DNA of 37,603 bases, from the IMG/VR virus record IMGVR_UViG_3300047321_000489, positions 1-37,603 of that record. One strand, given 5' to 3'. The DNA comes from a virus. The first letter of the stretch is position 1, and each line of letters opens with the position of its first letter. The notes beneath the pieces were generated by a model. That model was not told the origin of the DNA. It worked only from the letters and a program-made list of their open reading frames with translations, and did no database searches. The translations under genes were made by a program, and so were the position numbers. Positions 28,712 to 37,470 of this stretch are shown here, piece by piece.

Positions 28712-29937
28712 GGCAGGGGCAGGCGCGATCCGTCTGGGAGTTCGGCGACCCGGAGCCCGCGGCGCCGGTCGCGGTGCCCCGGATCCGGCCCACGATCCGG
28801 CCGGCAACGCTCGCCGAGGTGCCGGCGCTCGTGGCGATGGGACAGGCGTTCCGCGCCACGCACTACGCCGACACGCTGCCGGATGCGCCGGACGCCTTTG
28901 CCGCGCTGGCGACCACGTTGATCACGAGCGAGGACGGGCTGCTGCTGGTCGCCGGGTCGGCGGCGGAGCTCATCGGCATGATCGGGATGGTGCTGTTCGC
29001 GCATCATCTCTCGGGCGCGCGGACGGCGGCGGAAGTCTTCTGGTGGGTCGATCCGGCGGCGCGCGGCACGATCGGGCTCCGGCTGCTGGCGCAGGCGGAA
29101 GCGTGGGCGATTGCGCGGGGCGCGGCGCAATTGCAGATGGTGGCGCCGTCGCCGGCGGTCGGGCGACTCTACGAGCGACGCGGCTATCGGCTCGTGGAGC
29201 TGGCGTATGTGCGGGCGGTCGAGGCGCCGGCGGTCACGCCGCAGGCGACGCCGTCTCTGACGCCGTTCGAGGCCGTGGCGGACGCGTGCCGCGCGCGAGT
29301 CGCGACGGCGGCGCCGCCCCTGCGCTCGATCCCGGCGCCGCGGCCGGATCTCGACGTCGCGGCGATCCATGTGCACGACGCCGTCCTGCCGGCGGACTAC
29401 GCGGTCTGGGCGCGGGCGCGGCGGTTTGGGTCGGTGGCGATCGGGCCGGCGGTCTTCGACGGGCTCGCGCCCTGTGACGATGACACGCTGCCGGCGTGGA
29501 TTCGCGCGCACTATCCGCACGCGCAGCCGACGCTCACGTTCTTCCGGCAGTCCCCGGCCGGGCAGGTCGAGCCGAATTACATCCATACCGACCGCGACAT
29601 GGGCGACTGGACGGCGATTCTCTATCTGACGGCAGAGCCGCGCCTGCACGACGGCACGCGGTTCTGGCGGCATCGCGACACGGGCGCGACGGCGTCGACG
29701 GCGACGACGGACGCCGAATTCAAGGCGGAGTGGGCCGCATGGCGCGACCTGGCGCAGTGGGAGCCGTGGCACACGGTGCCGGCGGCGCCGGGCCGGCTGG
29801 TGGTGTTTCCGGCGCCGTGCTTTCACTCGCGCGCCATCTTCGAGAACTACGGCACGGCGGGCGCCGACGCGCGGCTGCTTCAGCTCGTGTTCGGGACGGG
29901 CTCGCTCGAGACCGTCGAGGAGGGGGTATGTCAGTAG
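28708..29937 (+). CDS. Fused GNAT acetyltransferase and 2-oxoglutarate oxygenase
   Basis: 409 aa from GTG at 28708 (GTGA overlap). Residues about 25-170 are a GNAT domain: Arg-Pro-Ala-Thr-Leu-Ala-Glu-Val-Pro, Val-Phe-Trp-Trp-Val-Asp-Pro-Ala-Ala-Arg-Gly, Leu-Leu-Ala-Gln-Ala-Glu-Ala-Trp-Ala, Leu-Tyr-Glu-Arg-Arg-Gly-Tyr. Residues about 210-400 fit a DUF6445-like Fe(II)/2-oxoglutarate oxygenase: His293-Thr-Asp295 and His373 (Pro-Cys-Phe-His-Ser-Arg) as metal ligands, with Val-Phe-Pro-Ala-Pro before the last His. GNAT proteins near phage tail genes are common; this fusion is unusual to my knowledge. It could modify a virion protein or host surface. Substrate unknown. Confidence 0.75.
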   Translation: MRQGQARSVWEFGDPEPAAPVAVPRIRPTIRPATLAEVPALVAMGQAFRATHYADTLPDAPDAFAALATTLITSEDGLLLVAGSAAELIGMIGMVLFAHHLSGARTAAEVFWWVDPAARGTIGLRLLAQAEAWAIARGAAQLQMVAPSPAVGRLYERRGYRLVELAYVRAVEAPAVTPQATPSLTPFEAVADACRARVATAAPPLRSIPAPRPDLDVAAIHVHDAVLPADYAVWARARRFGSVAIGPAVFDGLAPCDDDTLPAWIRAHYPHAQPTLTFFRQSPAGQVEPNYIHTDRDMGDWTAILYLTAEPRLHDGTRFWRHRDTGATASTATTDAEFKAEWAAWRDLAQWEPWHTVPAAPGRLVVFPAPCFHSRAIFENYGTAGADARLLQLVFGTGSLETVEEGVCQ

Positions 29938-30737
29938 CCACGGGCACGGCCATCGCGCTCGCGGTCGGGGCGAGTGCGACGGCGGGCGCCGGCATCTATG
30001 CCGCGAACAGACAAGCCGGCTCGGCGCACGAAGCGGTGACGGCGCAAACGGACGCGTCGAATAAAGCGGCGCAGTTGCAGTCGCAATCGGCGGCCGATCA
30101 ACTCGCCTATACCAAGCAGCAGGCGGAGCAGGCGCGGCTCGATGCCGATGTGACGCAGCACGCGAACTATGACCAGTGGCGCGCGGGGCAGGTCTATCAA
30201 AACGCGACGAGCGCGGCGCGAACGGGGGCGATTAACGCGCTCGGCAGCCAATACGGCGTCGCGGCGCGGGACAGTCCGGTGATGGCAATCCCCGACTATC
30301 GCTCGATCCTGACGGCGAGCGGCGCCACGGCGCCCGGCAGCACACCGGCGGCGGGCTCGGGTGGCGCTCCGGCGCCCGGCGCGGCGACGGGGCAGCCGGC
30401 CGTCTCCGCCGCGCAAGGGCCGATCGCGCCGCAAGTGGCGGCGTATTTCAAGGCCCGCGGGGTGACGCCGAATCCGTCGTCGGTGGACTATTGGGCGTCC
30501 AAATGGAACGAGTTCGGGGCGCGGGATCCGCAGTATTTCAACAGCCGCTTGGCGCAGGCCGACGAGTTCGGCGGCGGAGCGCCGGCCGCGGCTCCGGCCA
30601 CCGTCGGCGCCGCGATGCAGCCGCCGCCCGCGGCAGCCGCGCCGGGGACGACGCCGGCGCGGACGCCGCCGCCCAATCCGGCGTTGGCCGTCGATCCCTA
30701 TCAGCGGCGCACGGTCCGCGATTACTTCGCCGCATAA
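29928..30737 (+). CDS. Internal virion (ejection) protein, small
   Basis: 269 aa from the ATG at 29928, 10-bp overlap with the gene before. N-terminal Ala/Gly-rich hydrophobic helix (Ile-Ala-Leu-Ala-Val-Gly-Ala-Ser-Ala-Thr-Ala-Gly-Ala), then a long Gln/Ala-rich coiled helix, and an Ala/Pro/Gly-rich linker. A short folded segment follows, Val-Ala-Ala-Tyr-Phe-Lys-Ala-Arg-Gly-Val-Thr-Pro and Tyr-Trp-Ala-Ser-Lys-Trp-Asn-Glu, typical of phage internal proteins. Role: likely gp7-like protein injected with DNA. Inferred from composition and order. Confidence 0.6.
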   Translation: MSVATGTAIALAVGASATAGAGIYAANRQAGSAHEAVTAQTDASNKAAQLQSQSAADQLAYTKQQAEQARLDADVTQHANYDQWRAGQVYQNATSAARTGAINALGSQYGVAARDSPVMAIPDYRSILTASGATAPGSTPAAGSGGAPAPGAATGQPAVSAAQGPIAPQVAAYFKARGVTPNPSSVDYWASKWNEFGARDPQYFNSRLAQADEFGGGAPAAAPATVGAAMQPPPAAAAPGTTPARTPPPNPALAVDPYQRRTVRDYFAA

Positions 30738-30749
30738 CAGGGGGGTTGC

Positions 30750-32117
30750 ATGGCACTCGCACCGCCGCCTGACTTCCAGGATCCGAACGCGCCGCCCGGC
30801 GGGTTTAGCGGCTCGCAGTTTCCGTGGACGGGAGACGAAATACAGCAGGTGCGCGCGTTCTCGAACGCGTGGCGGACCGAGCATGGCGTCACGAAAGGGG
30901 CGCCCGGCGACCTCGAGATTGCGTACGAAAACCTGCGGATGCAGGGGCTCAGCCACGATGACGCGCGGCAGGGTGCGATCAACGTGCTGGGCTGGCAGGG
31001 GGACACCGCCGCGCCGGCGGAGAAGCCGGCCGAGACGCCGCCGCCCTCTACGCCGCCGCCGAGCGCTACGCCGCCGCCGAGCTCCGGCACCGGCGGGTTC
31101 GATATCCCGCCGCCGGCGCCGCCGCCCGCCTCGCTGCCCTCAGGCGGGAGCTACGGGGGCTACGCCGGCCCGCCCGCCTACGTCCCGCCGACGCCGGTGT
31201 TCACGCCGCCGCCCTATACGCCGCCGCCGGCCTTCGAGGCGCCCGCCTATACGCCGCCGCCCGCGTTCAGCTATGCGGACTATGCGCCGGGGCAGGCGTT
31301 TAATTACGCCGACTACGCACCGGGGCAAGCGTTCAACTACGCTGACTATGCGCCGGGGGAGAAGTTCGGCTACGACCCGTATGCGCCAACGACGGCCGCG
31401 GATCTCTCCGCGGATCCGTCCTATGCGTTCCGCGTCAACGAAGGGATCCAGGCGCTCACCAATTCCGCGGCGGCGCGGGGGGTCGCGAATACCGGCGGCA
31501 CGCTCAAAGATTTCTTGACCTACGGCCAGAATGCCGCGAGCCAGGAATTTCAGAACGTCGACACGCGCCGCTTACAGGACTACACGACGAACCGCGCGAA
31601 TGCGTTCGGCGCGTTCCAGGCCAACGAGGCGCAGCGGTCTGCGGACTACACGACAGGCCGCGCGAATGCGTTCGGCAATTGGCAGGCGAACGATCAGCAG
31701 CGGGCGCAGGATTATACGCTCGCCCGCGGCAACGCGTTTGGGAACTGGCAGGCCAACGAGGCGCAGCGGCAGCAGGACTACACGCTCGGGCGGCAGGGCG
31801 CGGTCGACACCTACAACACGAATTATCAGACGCAGTATCAGGATCCCTACAAGCTCGCGTATCAGAAGGCCACCGACACCTACAACACGAATTATCAGAC
31901 GCAGTACGTCGATCCCTACAAGCAGGCGTATCAGGCGTCGGTCGACGAGTTCACGCCGAAAATGACCGCCTACCAGACGCAGGCGCAGGCCGGGCAACAT
32001 GAAAGCGATCTGAATCGCTCGTATGACTATCAGACGTGGCTGCAGCAATACAACATGTGGCGGAACAACCGGAATGACACATTCGACGAACGCTACAGAA
32101 TCACGGCACTGCAGTAG
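30750..32117 (+). CDS. Repeat-rich internal virion/tail protein
   Basis: 455 aa, GGGGGG before the ATG. Pro-rich middle, then three tandem Tyr-Ala-Asp-Tyr-Ala-Pro-Gly repeats (near 174-205). Next is a core found in many phage tail or DNA-transfer proteins: Ser-Tyr-Ala-Phe-Arg-Val-Asn-Glu-Gly-Ile-Gln-Ala-Leu, and Ala-Arg-Gly-Val-Ala-Asn-Thr-Gly-Gly-Thr-Leu. Four copies of an Arg-Ala-Asn-Ala-Phe-Gly-x2-Gln-Ala-Asn-like unit follow (about 285-355), then two Asp-Thr-Tyr-Asn-Thr-Asn-Tyr-Gln-Thr-Gln-Tyr units. Probably a fibrous or coiled assembly ejected or lining the tail. Confidence 0.65.
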   Translation: MALAPPPDFQDPNAPPGGFSGSQFPWTGDEIQQVRAFSNAWRTEHGVTKGAPGDLEIAYENLRMQGLSHDDARQGAINVLGWQGDTAAPAEKPAETPPPSTPPPSATPPPSSGTGGFDIPPPAPPPASLPSGGSYGGYAGPPAYVPPTPVFTPPPYTPPPAFEAPAYTPPPAFSYADYAPGQAFNYADYAPGQAFNYADYAPGEKFGYDPYAPTTAADLSADPSYAFRVNEGIQALTNSAAARGVANTGGTLKDFLTYGQNAASQEFQNVDTRRLQDYTTNRANAFGAFQANEAQRSADYTTGRANAFGNWQANDQQRAQDYTLARGNAFGNWQANEAQRQQDYTLGRQGAVDTYNTNYQTQYQDPYKLAYQKATDTYNTNYQTQYVDPYKQAYQASVDEFTPKMTAYQTQAQAGQHESDLNRSYDYQTWLQQYNMWRNNRNDTFDERYRITALQ

Positions 32118-32127
32118 CTGAGGGGCT

Positions 32128-34077
32128 ATGCCGTTCACATACCAAAGTTTTCAGAACCCCTATGTGGAAACGATTGGGTCCCTGATGCGGGCCGGGCCGG
32201 AGGCGCAGGCGCGGGCGGCGCTCGCGATCGGGCAGGCGCAGGCGCAGGGCGCGGTCCAGACGGGCAACGCCTGGTCGGGCGCGATTCAGAATATCGGGCA
32301 GGCGGTGTCGGGCGTGGCCGGACAGATCGCGAAGGAGCAGATCGAGGCGCCGATCCGGGCGCAGGAGGCGCAGCAGCGGGCGCTCCAGATCGACGCCGCC
32401 AAGCGCCAGGCCGCGACGGCGGACCGGCTCGACGCGACGCGGCAGCAGGTCAACAGCTTGATGAACGATCCGGACGTGATCAATCCGGACGGGACGTTCA
32501 CCCTGCAAGGCATGGCGAAGAAGATGCAGGCCAAGGCGGACGCGGAGGTCGGACCGCATCAAGCGCCGGACATGACGGCGATCGCGGGCCTGATCGAGCC
32601 GATCAATGGGGCCATCACGCAGGCGCGCGAGTCGCAGCGGGTCTATGCGGAGCATCGCACGAACGCGCTCGCGCGGCTCGCGTCGGGGGTGTTGACGGCC
32701 GGGGCGCCGACGGCGGCGAACCCGCAGGGATCCTATCTCCCGATGGCCTCGGCCGGCGTCGCGGCGGCGATCAAGGGCGGGCTGATGACGCAGGCAGAGG
32801 GCAATCAGTTTCTCGCGCAGGTCGTCGAGAATCCGGAGCAGGCGCTCCAGAGCGTGGCGGCGCAGTCGACGGTGGCGCCGATCAAGGTCGGCAAGGAGGA
32901 TCGGCTCGTCAATCCCTTCGATCCGCGGCAAGTGATCCTGCCCGCGCAGGAGGATCCGGCGGACAAGTTCAAGGGCGCCTACACGATCGACAGGCAACGC
33001 TTCACCGCGGCCGGCGTCCCGATCGGGCCGGCGCCGGGGCCGGCGCCGGTGCCGCCCGCGCCGGCGCAAACGCATACGATGCGCCTCCCTGGCGTGGGCG
33101 ATGTGCCGGTCGATTACGTGCCGAAGAAGGACGGATCCGGCGGGACGTGGATGTATCAGGGGAAGGATGTGACGGGGCAGGTCCGCGCGATTCCGCCGGC
33201 GTCGATCACGATTCAAAACGCGGCGGCGGCGGCGGTCAACAATCTGCCGGCGTGGGCGAACGACGACTCGCGGGGAGCACCGGGTGCCGAGGGAAACAAA
33301 GTCGATCCGACGATCGGCCGCACGCCGAACGGGCTCTATCAGGACGCGGTCACGTTGATCCAGACCGGGCAGTACCCCAACCTGGGCCGGAGCAATGACG
33401 CGCGCGGGCAGGCGATCCGGGCCGCGGTCGATGCCAAGGTGGGCGCGATCGCCGCGTCGTCCGGCATGGACGTGCCCTCGCTGCGCGCGTTCTACAAGGC
33501 GAATCAGGGCAGTCTGACGGCGCAGCAGAAGGTGTTCGATGCGGCGTCGGCGAACATTGCCACGGCGGACCGCAACGCTGACCTGCTCGAGCAGGCACTC
33601 ACCAAGATGCCGGACAGTGGATCGCCGCTCCTCAATCAGCCGTTGCGGTCGTTCCAGACGCGTGTCGTCGGCGATCCGGCGATGGCGTCGATCGGCACCT
33701 ATCTGGCGTCGGTGCAAAACGAGTACGGGAAGCTGATCAACTCGGCGAGCGGCACGAACGCCGCGCTGACGGAAGGCGCGCGGCATGAGGCGCAAGCCCT
33801 GATCGATCAGAATGCGACCGTGGCGCAGATGATTGCCTCCATCCGCGCGCTCAAGGCGGAGGGTGGCAACCGGCTGTTGTCGACGGGGGATCAGATCAAG
33901 CTGATTCAGGGGCGGATGGCCATCGGCGGCGGCGGGCCGGTGTCACCGGTGGCGAGGCCCGCGGCGCCTGTCCTCCCGCCGGTCCCGCCGGGCCAGATGC
34001 GCGCGTTTGATCCGGCCGGCAACCCGCATCTGGCGCCGCTCGGCACGCCGCTGCCGCCCGGCTGGACGGTGCGCTGA
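32128..34077 (+). CDS. Internal virion/ejection protein, mid-size
   Basis: 649 aa, GAGGGG before the ATG. Mostly Ala/Gln-rich helix in the first 250 residues, a mixed central region and a Pro-rich C-terminal tail. No enzyme motif, including no lytic transglycosylase pattern, was seen. Size, composition and position between other ejection-type genes suggest a gp20/gp16-like role in DNA transfer. It shares a base with the next gene (TGATG). Function inferred. Confidence 0.55.
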   Translation: MPFTYQSFQNPYVETIGSLMRAGPEAQARAALAIGQAQAQGAVQTGNAWSGAIQNIGQAVSGVAGQIAKEQIEAPIRAQEAQQRALQIDAAKRQAATADRLDATRQQVNSLMNDPDVINPDGTFTLQGMAKKMQAKADAEVGPHQAPDMTAIAGLIEPINGAITQARESQRVYAEHRTNALARLASGVLTAGAPTAANPQGSYLPMASAGVAAAIKGGLMTQAEGNQFLAQVVENPEQALQSVAAQSTVAPIKVGKEDRLVNPFDPRQVILPAQEDPADKFKGAYTIDRQRFTAAGVPIGPAPGPAPVPPAPAQTHTMRLPGVGDVPVDYVPKKDGSGGTWMYQGKDVTGQVRAIPPASITIQNAAAAAVNNLPAWANDDSRGAPGAEGNKVDPTIGRTPNGLYQDAVTLIQTGQYPNLGRSNDARGQAIRAAVDAKVGAIAASSGMDVPSLRAFYKANQGSLTAQQKVFDAASANIATADRNADLLEQALTKMPDSGSPLLNQPLRSFQTRVVGDPAMASIGTYLASVQNEYGKLINSASGTNAALTEGARHEAQALIDQNATVAQMIASIRALKAEGGNRLLSTGDQIKLIQGRMAIGGGGPVSPVARPAAPVLPPVPPGQMRAFDPAGNPHLAPLGTPLPPGWTVR

Positions 34078-37000
34078 TGGCGGAGCCGCAAGGCTGGACG
34101 CCGGAGCCGGTCACGCCCGCGGCGCCGGCCGCCGCCTCGGCCTGGACGCCGGAGGTGCCCCCGCCCGGCTGGACGCGGGAGGTCGCGGCGCCAGACTTCC
34201 GGACCACGAACGAACGGGACGCGCTCGGCAATCCCACGATCGACCCGAATAGCTTGGGGACGGCCATTTCGCATCTGTGGGCGCAAAATCCGATCGCGGG
34301 GGCGATGGTGATCGGCCGCGCGGTGATGCCGGAAGTCGTCGCGCGCGCGGTGTCGCCGGGGCTGACGGATCGGGGCGCGCAGCAATTCGGCCCGCTGAAT
34401 GCGATCAAAAACATCGGCGCGGCCCAAGGGGCCGTATTTGACCGGGCCGTGCGGTCGTATCAGCAGGGCGACTATCTGTCGGCGGCGCGGCACTTCGTCA
34501 ATTATTTGATTCCCGTGATTGGTCCGGGGCTCGATCGTTCGAGTGACTTGTTCTCGGTCGGCAAGTGGGTGGCCGGCGGCGCGGACGCACTCGGGATCGG
34601 GCTGGCGACGTTCGGCCCGCAGGCGATTGCGGAGGCGGCGGCGGCGCGGACGGCGGCGGCGCAGCGGGCCGGCCCGGCGCTCCCCGCGGCGCAGCAGGCG
34701 GCGTCGACCGCGTTCGCCGAGGCCGAAGGGATCCCGCTTAGTGCGGGGGTCGCGAGCGGCAATCCGGCCGTCGCCGGGCTCGAAGCGGTGGCCGCTCATA
34801 CGCTGGGCGGTTCGCTGCCGATGGGCCGGTTCAAGGCGGCGCAGGCGGCGGCGTTGACGCGGGTCGGCCGGCAGCTCGCCAGCGACGTCCATCCGCAGCC
34901 GATGACCGCCGAAACGGCCGGCCTCGCGGTGCGCGAGCGGCTCGCGGCGGCGACGCAGGCGGAAGACGCGGCGCGGGCCGGCGAGAGCGCGGCGCTCACG
35001 CAGGACGTCCATCCGCAACCCATGACGCCGGAGACGGCCGGCGCGGCGGCGCAGGCGCGGATTGGCGCCGCGACGCAGGCATTTGACGCGGCGCGCACGG
35101 CCGAAGGGCAGACGCTCGCCGAGCAGGTCCATCCGCAGCCGATGACGCCGGAAACGGCCGGCGCGGCGACGCAGGCCGGGATGCAGGGCGCCGTGCGCAC
35201 CTTGCACGACGCCGCGACGGCGCAGTACGACGCGCTGCGGGCGATCGAGGCTGATCCCACGCATACGGAACGCGTCATGACCGCGCCGCCCGGCTCGTCG
35301 GCGTTCCGCTCGATTCTCGGCAAGCTCACGACGGGCGTCGAGTCTGCGGCCGGCGACACGAACCCGGAAATCCAGACATGGGCGCAGACGGTCGGCGGGC
35401 GCGGCCCGACGGCGCCCGAGCTCCTGGTGATGCGGCAGATGGAGGCGGAGCTCGACGCGCAGCCGTATACACCCTACCTGTTGCAGCCCGGCAAGTACGG
35501 CTCCTCGCTCGAGCACGTCGAGGGCACGGGCGGCGCCGGGGCGCCGGTCTATCACGAGATTCTCCAGGCAGCGCCCGGCACGGCGGACCTGACGCGCGGG
35601 GACGTGCAAGCCGCGATCACCAAAACCCTCGAGACGGGCGAGTGGAACAACGCGAGCCGCGGCGCGTTCAAAGTCGCGCAGGATCGGCTGCGGTCGTCGG
35701 GCAGCCTGAACGGGCCGCCGCTCGATCCGGGGGCGCCGCTGCTCGGCGGGACGCGGGACGTTGCGCTGCCGGTCAACCTCGCGACCGACAAGCAGATGTT
35801 GCAACCGCTCTACGACCGCTTGCTGCGGGAGAGTCAACTGGTGCCGCTCCAGGGTGACAAAGCGCGGGCGCTCACCGCGCTCGATCGCCTGATGCGCGGG
35901 CCGGACGTGGAGTCCGTGTCGATCGTGGATGCGGCGCTCGGCGACCTCAAGGCGATGGCGCGGTCGGAGATCCCCGACGTCCGGACCGCCGGGCAAGGCG
36001 TGGCCGCGACGGTCGTCAAGCGCCTGAGCGCGGCCGTCGATCGCGCCGTCGCGAAAGCCGGACCGGACGCAGTGAACGCGCTCGAGGCCGGCCGGCAAGC
36101 GACCGTGGCCAAATACGGCGCGGCGGATCTCGTCAAGGCGCTCCCCGACGAACCCGTCGGGACGTTCCGGAAGCTGACGCAGCCGCAGGATGCAAGCGTC
36201 GGATTGCTCCGCGGGGTGAGCGACTACGCGCCGGGCACCATGCCGGCGCTCGGGCGCGGGATGCTCGAGCAGTGGGCCGACCTGACGCCGGAGGCGCGGC
36301 TCAAGGCGTGGCAGGCGCTCGGCCCTGAAACCAAGACGCGCCTGTTTGGCAACGACGCGCAGGTCGCGCGGCTCGAGGACTGGCTGACGCGGTCGACGCA
36401 GAATCAGGCCGGCGGCGTTCTCCAGCAGCTCGGCGACGAGCCCGTCGGGGCGTTCCGGAAGTTGACGCAACCGCACGATGCAAACGTGGAGTTTCTGCGA
36501 TCGTTTGCCAAACAGGCGCCGGACAGCCTCTCCGAGCTCGGGCGGGCGAAGCTGACGGAGTGGGCCGACCTGACGCCGGAGGCGCGGCTCAAGGCGTGGC
36601 AGGCGCTCGGCCCTGAAACCAAGACGCGCCTGTTTGGCAACGACGCGCAGGTCGCGCGTGTGGACAACGTGTTCACGCGGGCGACGCAGCCCGACGCCGG
36701 GGCCATCCTGCGGCGGCTGCGGGAGGAGCCCGTCGGATCGTATCGGCTCCTGACGGCGGATCACGATGCGGGGATCGCGTTCCTCCGCGATGTGCAACGG
36801 CACGCGCCGGAGAGTCTGCCGGAAGTCGGCCGGGCGCAGATGGAGGAGTGGCTGGCGCGGGCGACCAAAGAAGGCCGGTTCGATCACGGCGACGCGCTGT
36901 ATGCCGAGTGGCAGAAGTTGGGGCCGAACACGAAACGGGCGCTCTTTGGCGGCCCGCTGCAGGTGCAACGGCTCGATCAGTTCTTTACGCTGGCGAAGCG

Positions 37001-37328
37001 GATCGCGAAAAATCCGAACCCGTCCGGCTCGGGCTACACGGCCTCGCTCGCCGCGCAAGCCGCGGCGATCATCCCAAGCCCGCTGCTCTCGCTGTATACG
37101 CAGGCCGGCGGCTACGCGCTGGCGAAGTTCCTGACGACGCCGCAAGGCGTGAGCCTGGTCAATCGGGCGCTGGCGCTGTCGATGAAGGCGCCCACCGGGT
37201 CCGGCGCGGCTGCGGCGCAGGCAGCATGGGCCACGGTGGCCAACGCGGCACGCGCCACACCGGCCGCGGCGGCGGGTCCATGGGCATTACCGCATGCGGC
37301 GGATCGGGAGACGGCGGCTCCGAAATGA
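34077..37328 (+). CDS. Large repeat-containing ejection protein
   Basis: 1083 aa. Three Val-His-Pro-Gln-Pro-Met-Thr-x-Glu-Thr-Ala-Gly units lie about 40 residues apart (about 270-365), suggesting stacked helical repeats. Near the C-terminus three units of about 96 residues each start with Glu-Pro-Val-Gly and end with Phe-Gly-x2-Leu/Ala-Gln-Val-x-Arg; units 1 and 2 share a 100-bp identical stretch. The C-terminus has a hydrophobic segment (Ala-Ile-Ile-Pro-Ser-Pro-Leu-Leu-Ser-Leu-Tyr). Large helical internal proteins of this kind are ejected by podoviruses to form a channel through the cell envelope. No enzyme motif recognised. Confidence 0.6.
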   Translation: MAEPQGWTPEPVTPAAPAAASAWTPEVPPPGWTREVAAPDFRTTNERDALGNPTIDPNSLGTAISHLWAQNPIAGAMVIGRAVMPEVVARAVSPGLTDRGAQQFGPLNAIKNIGAAQGAVFDRAVRSYQQGDYLSAARHFVNYLIPVIGPGLDRSSDLFSVGKWVAGGADALGIGLATFGPQAIAEAAAARTAAAQRAGPALPAAQQAASTAFAEAEGIPLSAGVASGNPAVAGLEAVAAHTLGGSLPMGRFKAAQAAALTRVGRQLASDVHPQPMTAETAGLAVRERLAAATQAEDAARAGESAALTQDVHPQPMTPETAGAAAQARIGAATQAFDAARTAEGQTLAEQVHPQPMTPETAGAATQAGMQGAVRTLHDAATAQYDALRAIEADPTHTERVMTAPPGSSAFRSILGKLTTGVESAAGDTNPEIQTWAQTVGGRGPTAPELLVMRQMEAELDAQPYTPYLLQPGKYGSSLEHVEGTGGAGAPVYHEILQAAPGTADLTRGDVQAAITKTLETGEWNNASRGAFKVAQDRLRSSGSLNGPPLDPGAPLLGGTRDVALPVNLATDKQMLQPLYDRLLRESQLVPLQGDKARALTALDRLMRGPDVESVSIVDAALGDLKAMARSEIPDVRTAGQGVAATVVKRLSAAVDRAVAKAGPDAVNALEAGRQATVAKYGAADLVKALPDEPVGTFRKLTQPQDASVGLLRGVSDYAPGTMPALGRGMLEQWADLTPEARLKAWQALGPETKTRLFGNDAQVARLEDWLTRSTQNQAGGVLQQLGDEPVGAFRKLTQPHDANVEFLRSFAKQAPDSLSELGRAKLTEWADLTPEARLKAWQALGPETKTRLFGNDAQVARVDNVFTRATQPDAGAILRRLREEPVGSYRLLTADHDAGIAFLRDVQRHAPESLPEVGRAQMEEWLARATKEGRFDHGDALYAEWQKLGPNTKRALFGGPLQVQRLDQFFTLAKRIAKNPNPSGSGYTASLAAQAAAIIPSPLLSLYTQAGGYALAKFLTTPQGVSLVNRALALSMKAPTGSGAAAAQAAWATVANAARATPAAAAGPWALPHAADRETAAPK
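36271..36370 (+). repeat. 100-bp exact internal repeat, first copy
   Basis: Identical to 36559-36658, 288 bp (96 codons) downstream and in frame within the large ejection protein gene. It codes for the end of one repeat unit. Perfect identity over 100 bp, while flanks differ, indicates recent duplication or gene conversion. Confidence 0.9.
36559..36658 (+). repeat. 100-bp exact internal repeat, second copy
   Basis: In-frame second copy of 36271-36370. Could be a source of copy-number change or of assembly error in short-read data. Confidence 0.9.
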
Positions 37329-37413
37329 AGGCCCACGACAGGCCGATGAGCAACAGGATCACGAGGGTCCAAAAGGACACCTCGAGCCGGTGGACGCGTT
37401 GGGGCGCCGTCAT
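37159..37413 (-). CDS. Possible small membrane protein on the minus strand
   Basis: 84 aa from the minus-strand ATG at 37413 (an earlier ATG at 37470 would give 103 aa). Residues about 13-29 are a strong transmembrane helix (Phe-Trp-Thr-Leu-Val-Ile-Leu-Leu-Leu-Ile-Gly-Leu-Ser-Trp) in the gap after the large ejection gene; the rest is Pro/Arg-rich and lies antisense to that gene, so it may not be genuine. In the same gap the plus strand has a short frame from 37325 and a 19-residue peptide from GTG 37465 preceded by AAGGAG and ending in the spike start. None is convincing alone. Confidence 0.3.
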   Translation of the reverse strand: MTAPQRVHRLEVSFWTLVILLLIGLSWAFISEPPSPDPPHAVMPMDPPPRPVWRVPRWPPWPMLPAPQPRRTRWAPSSTAPAPD

Positions 37414-37470
37414 CCGGCTGGGGCCGAAGCAAGCGCCGGGCCACGCACGCGGCAAGGAGTTACCGTGCAA

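Noticed and set aside
26738-28807. Long minus-strand frame opposite the plug protein gene
   Set aside because: Arg/His-rich shadow without recognisable features; the plus strand encodes a gp10-like protein.
33906-37145. Very long open frame on the minus strand opposite the ejection proteins
   Set aside because: GC-rich codons leave few stops on the opposite strand. The translation is Arg/Pro/His-rich with no domain, and the plus-strand genes are clearly real.
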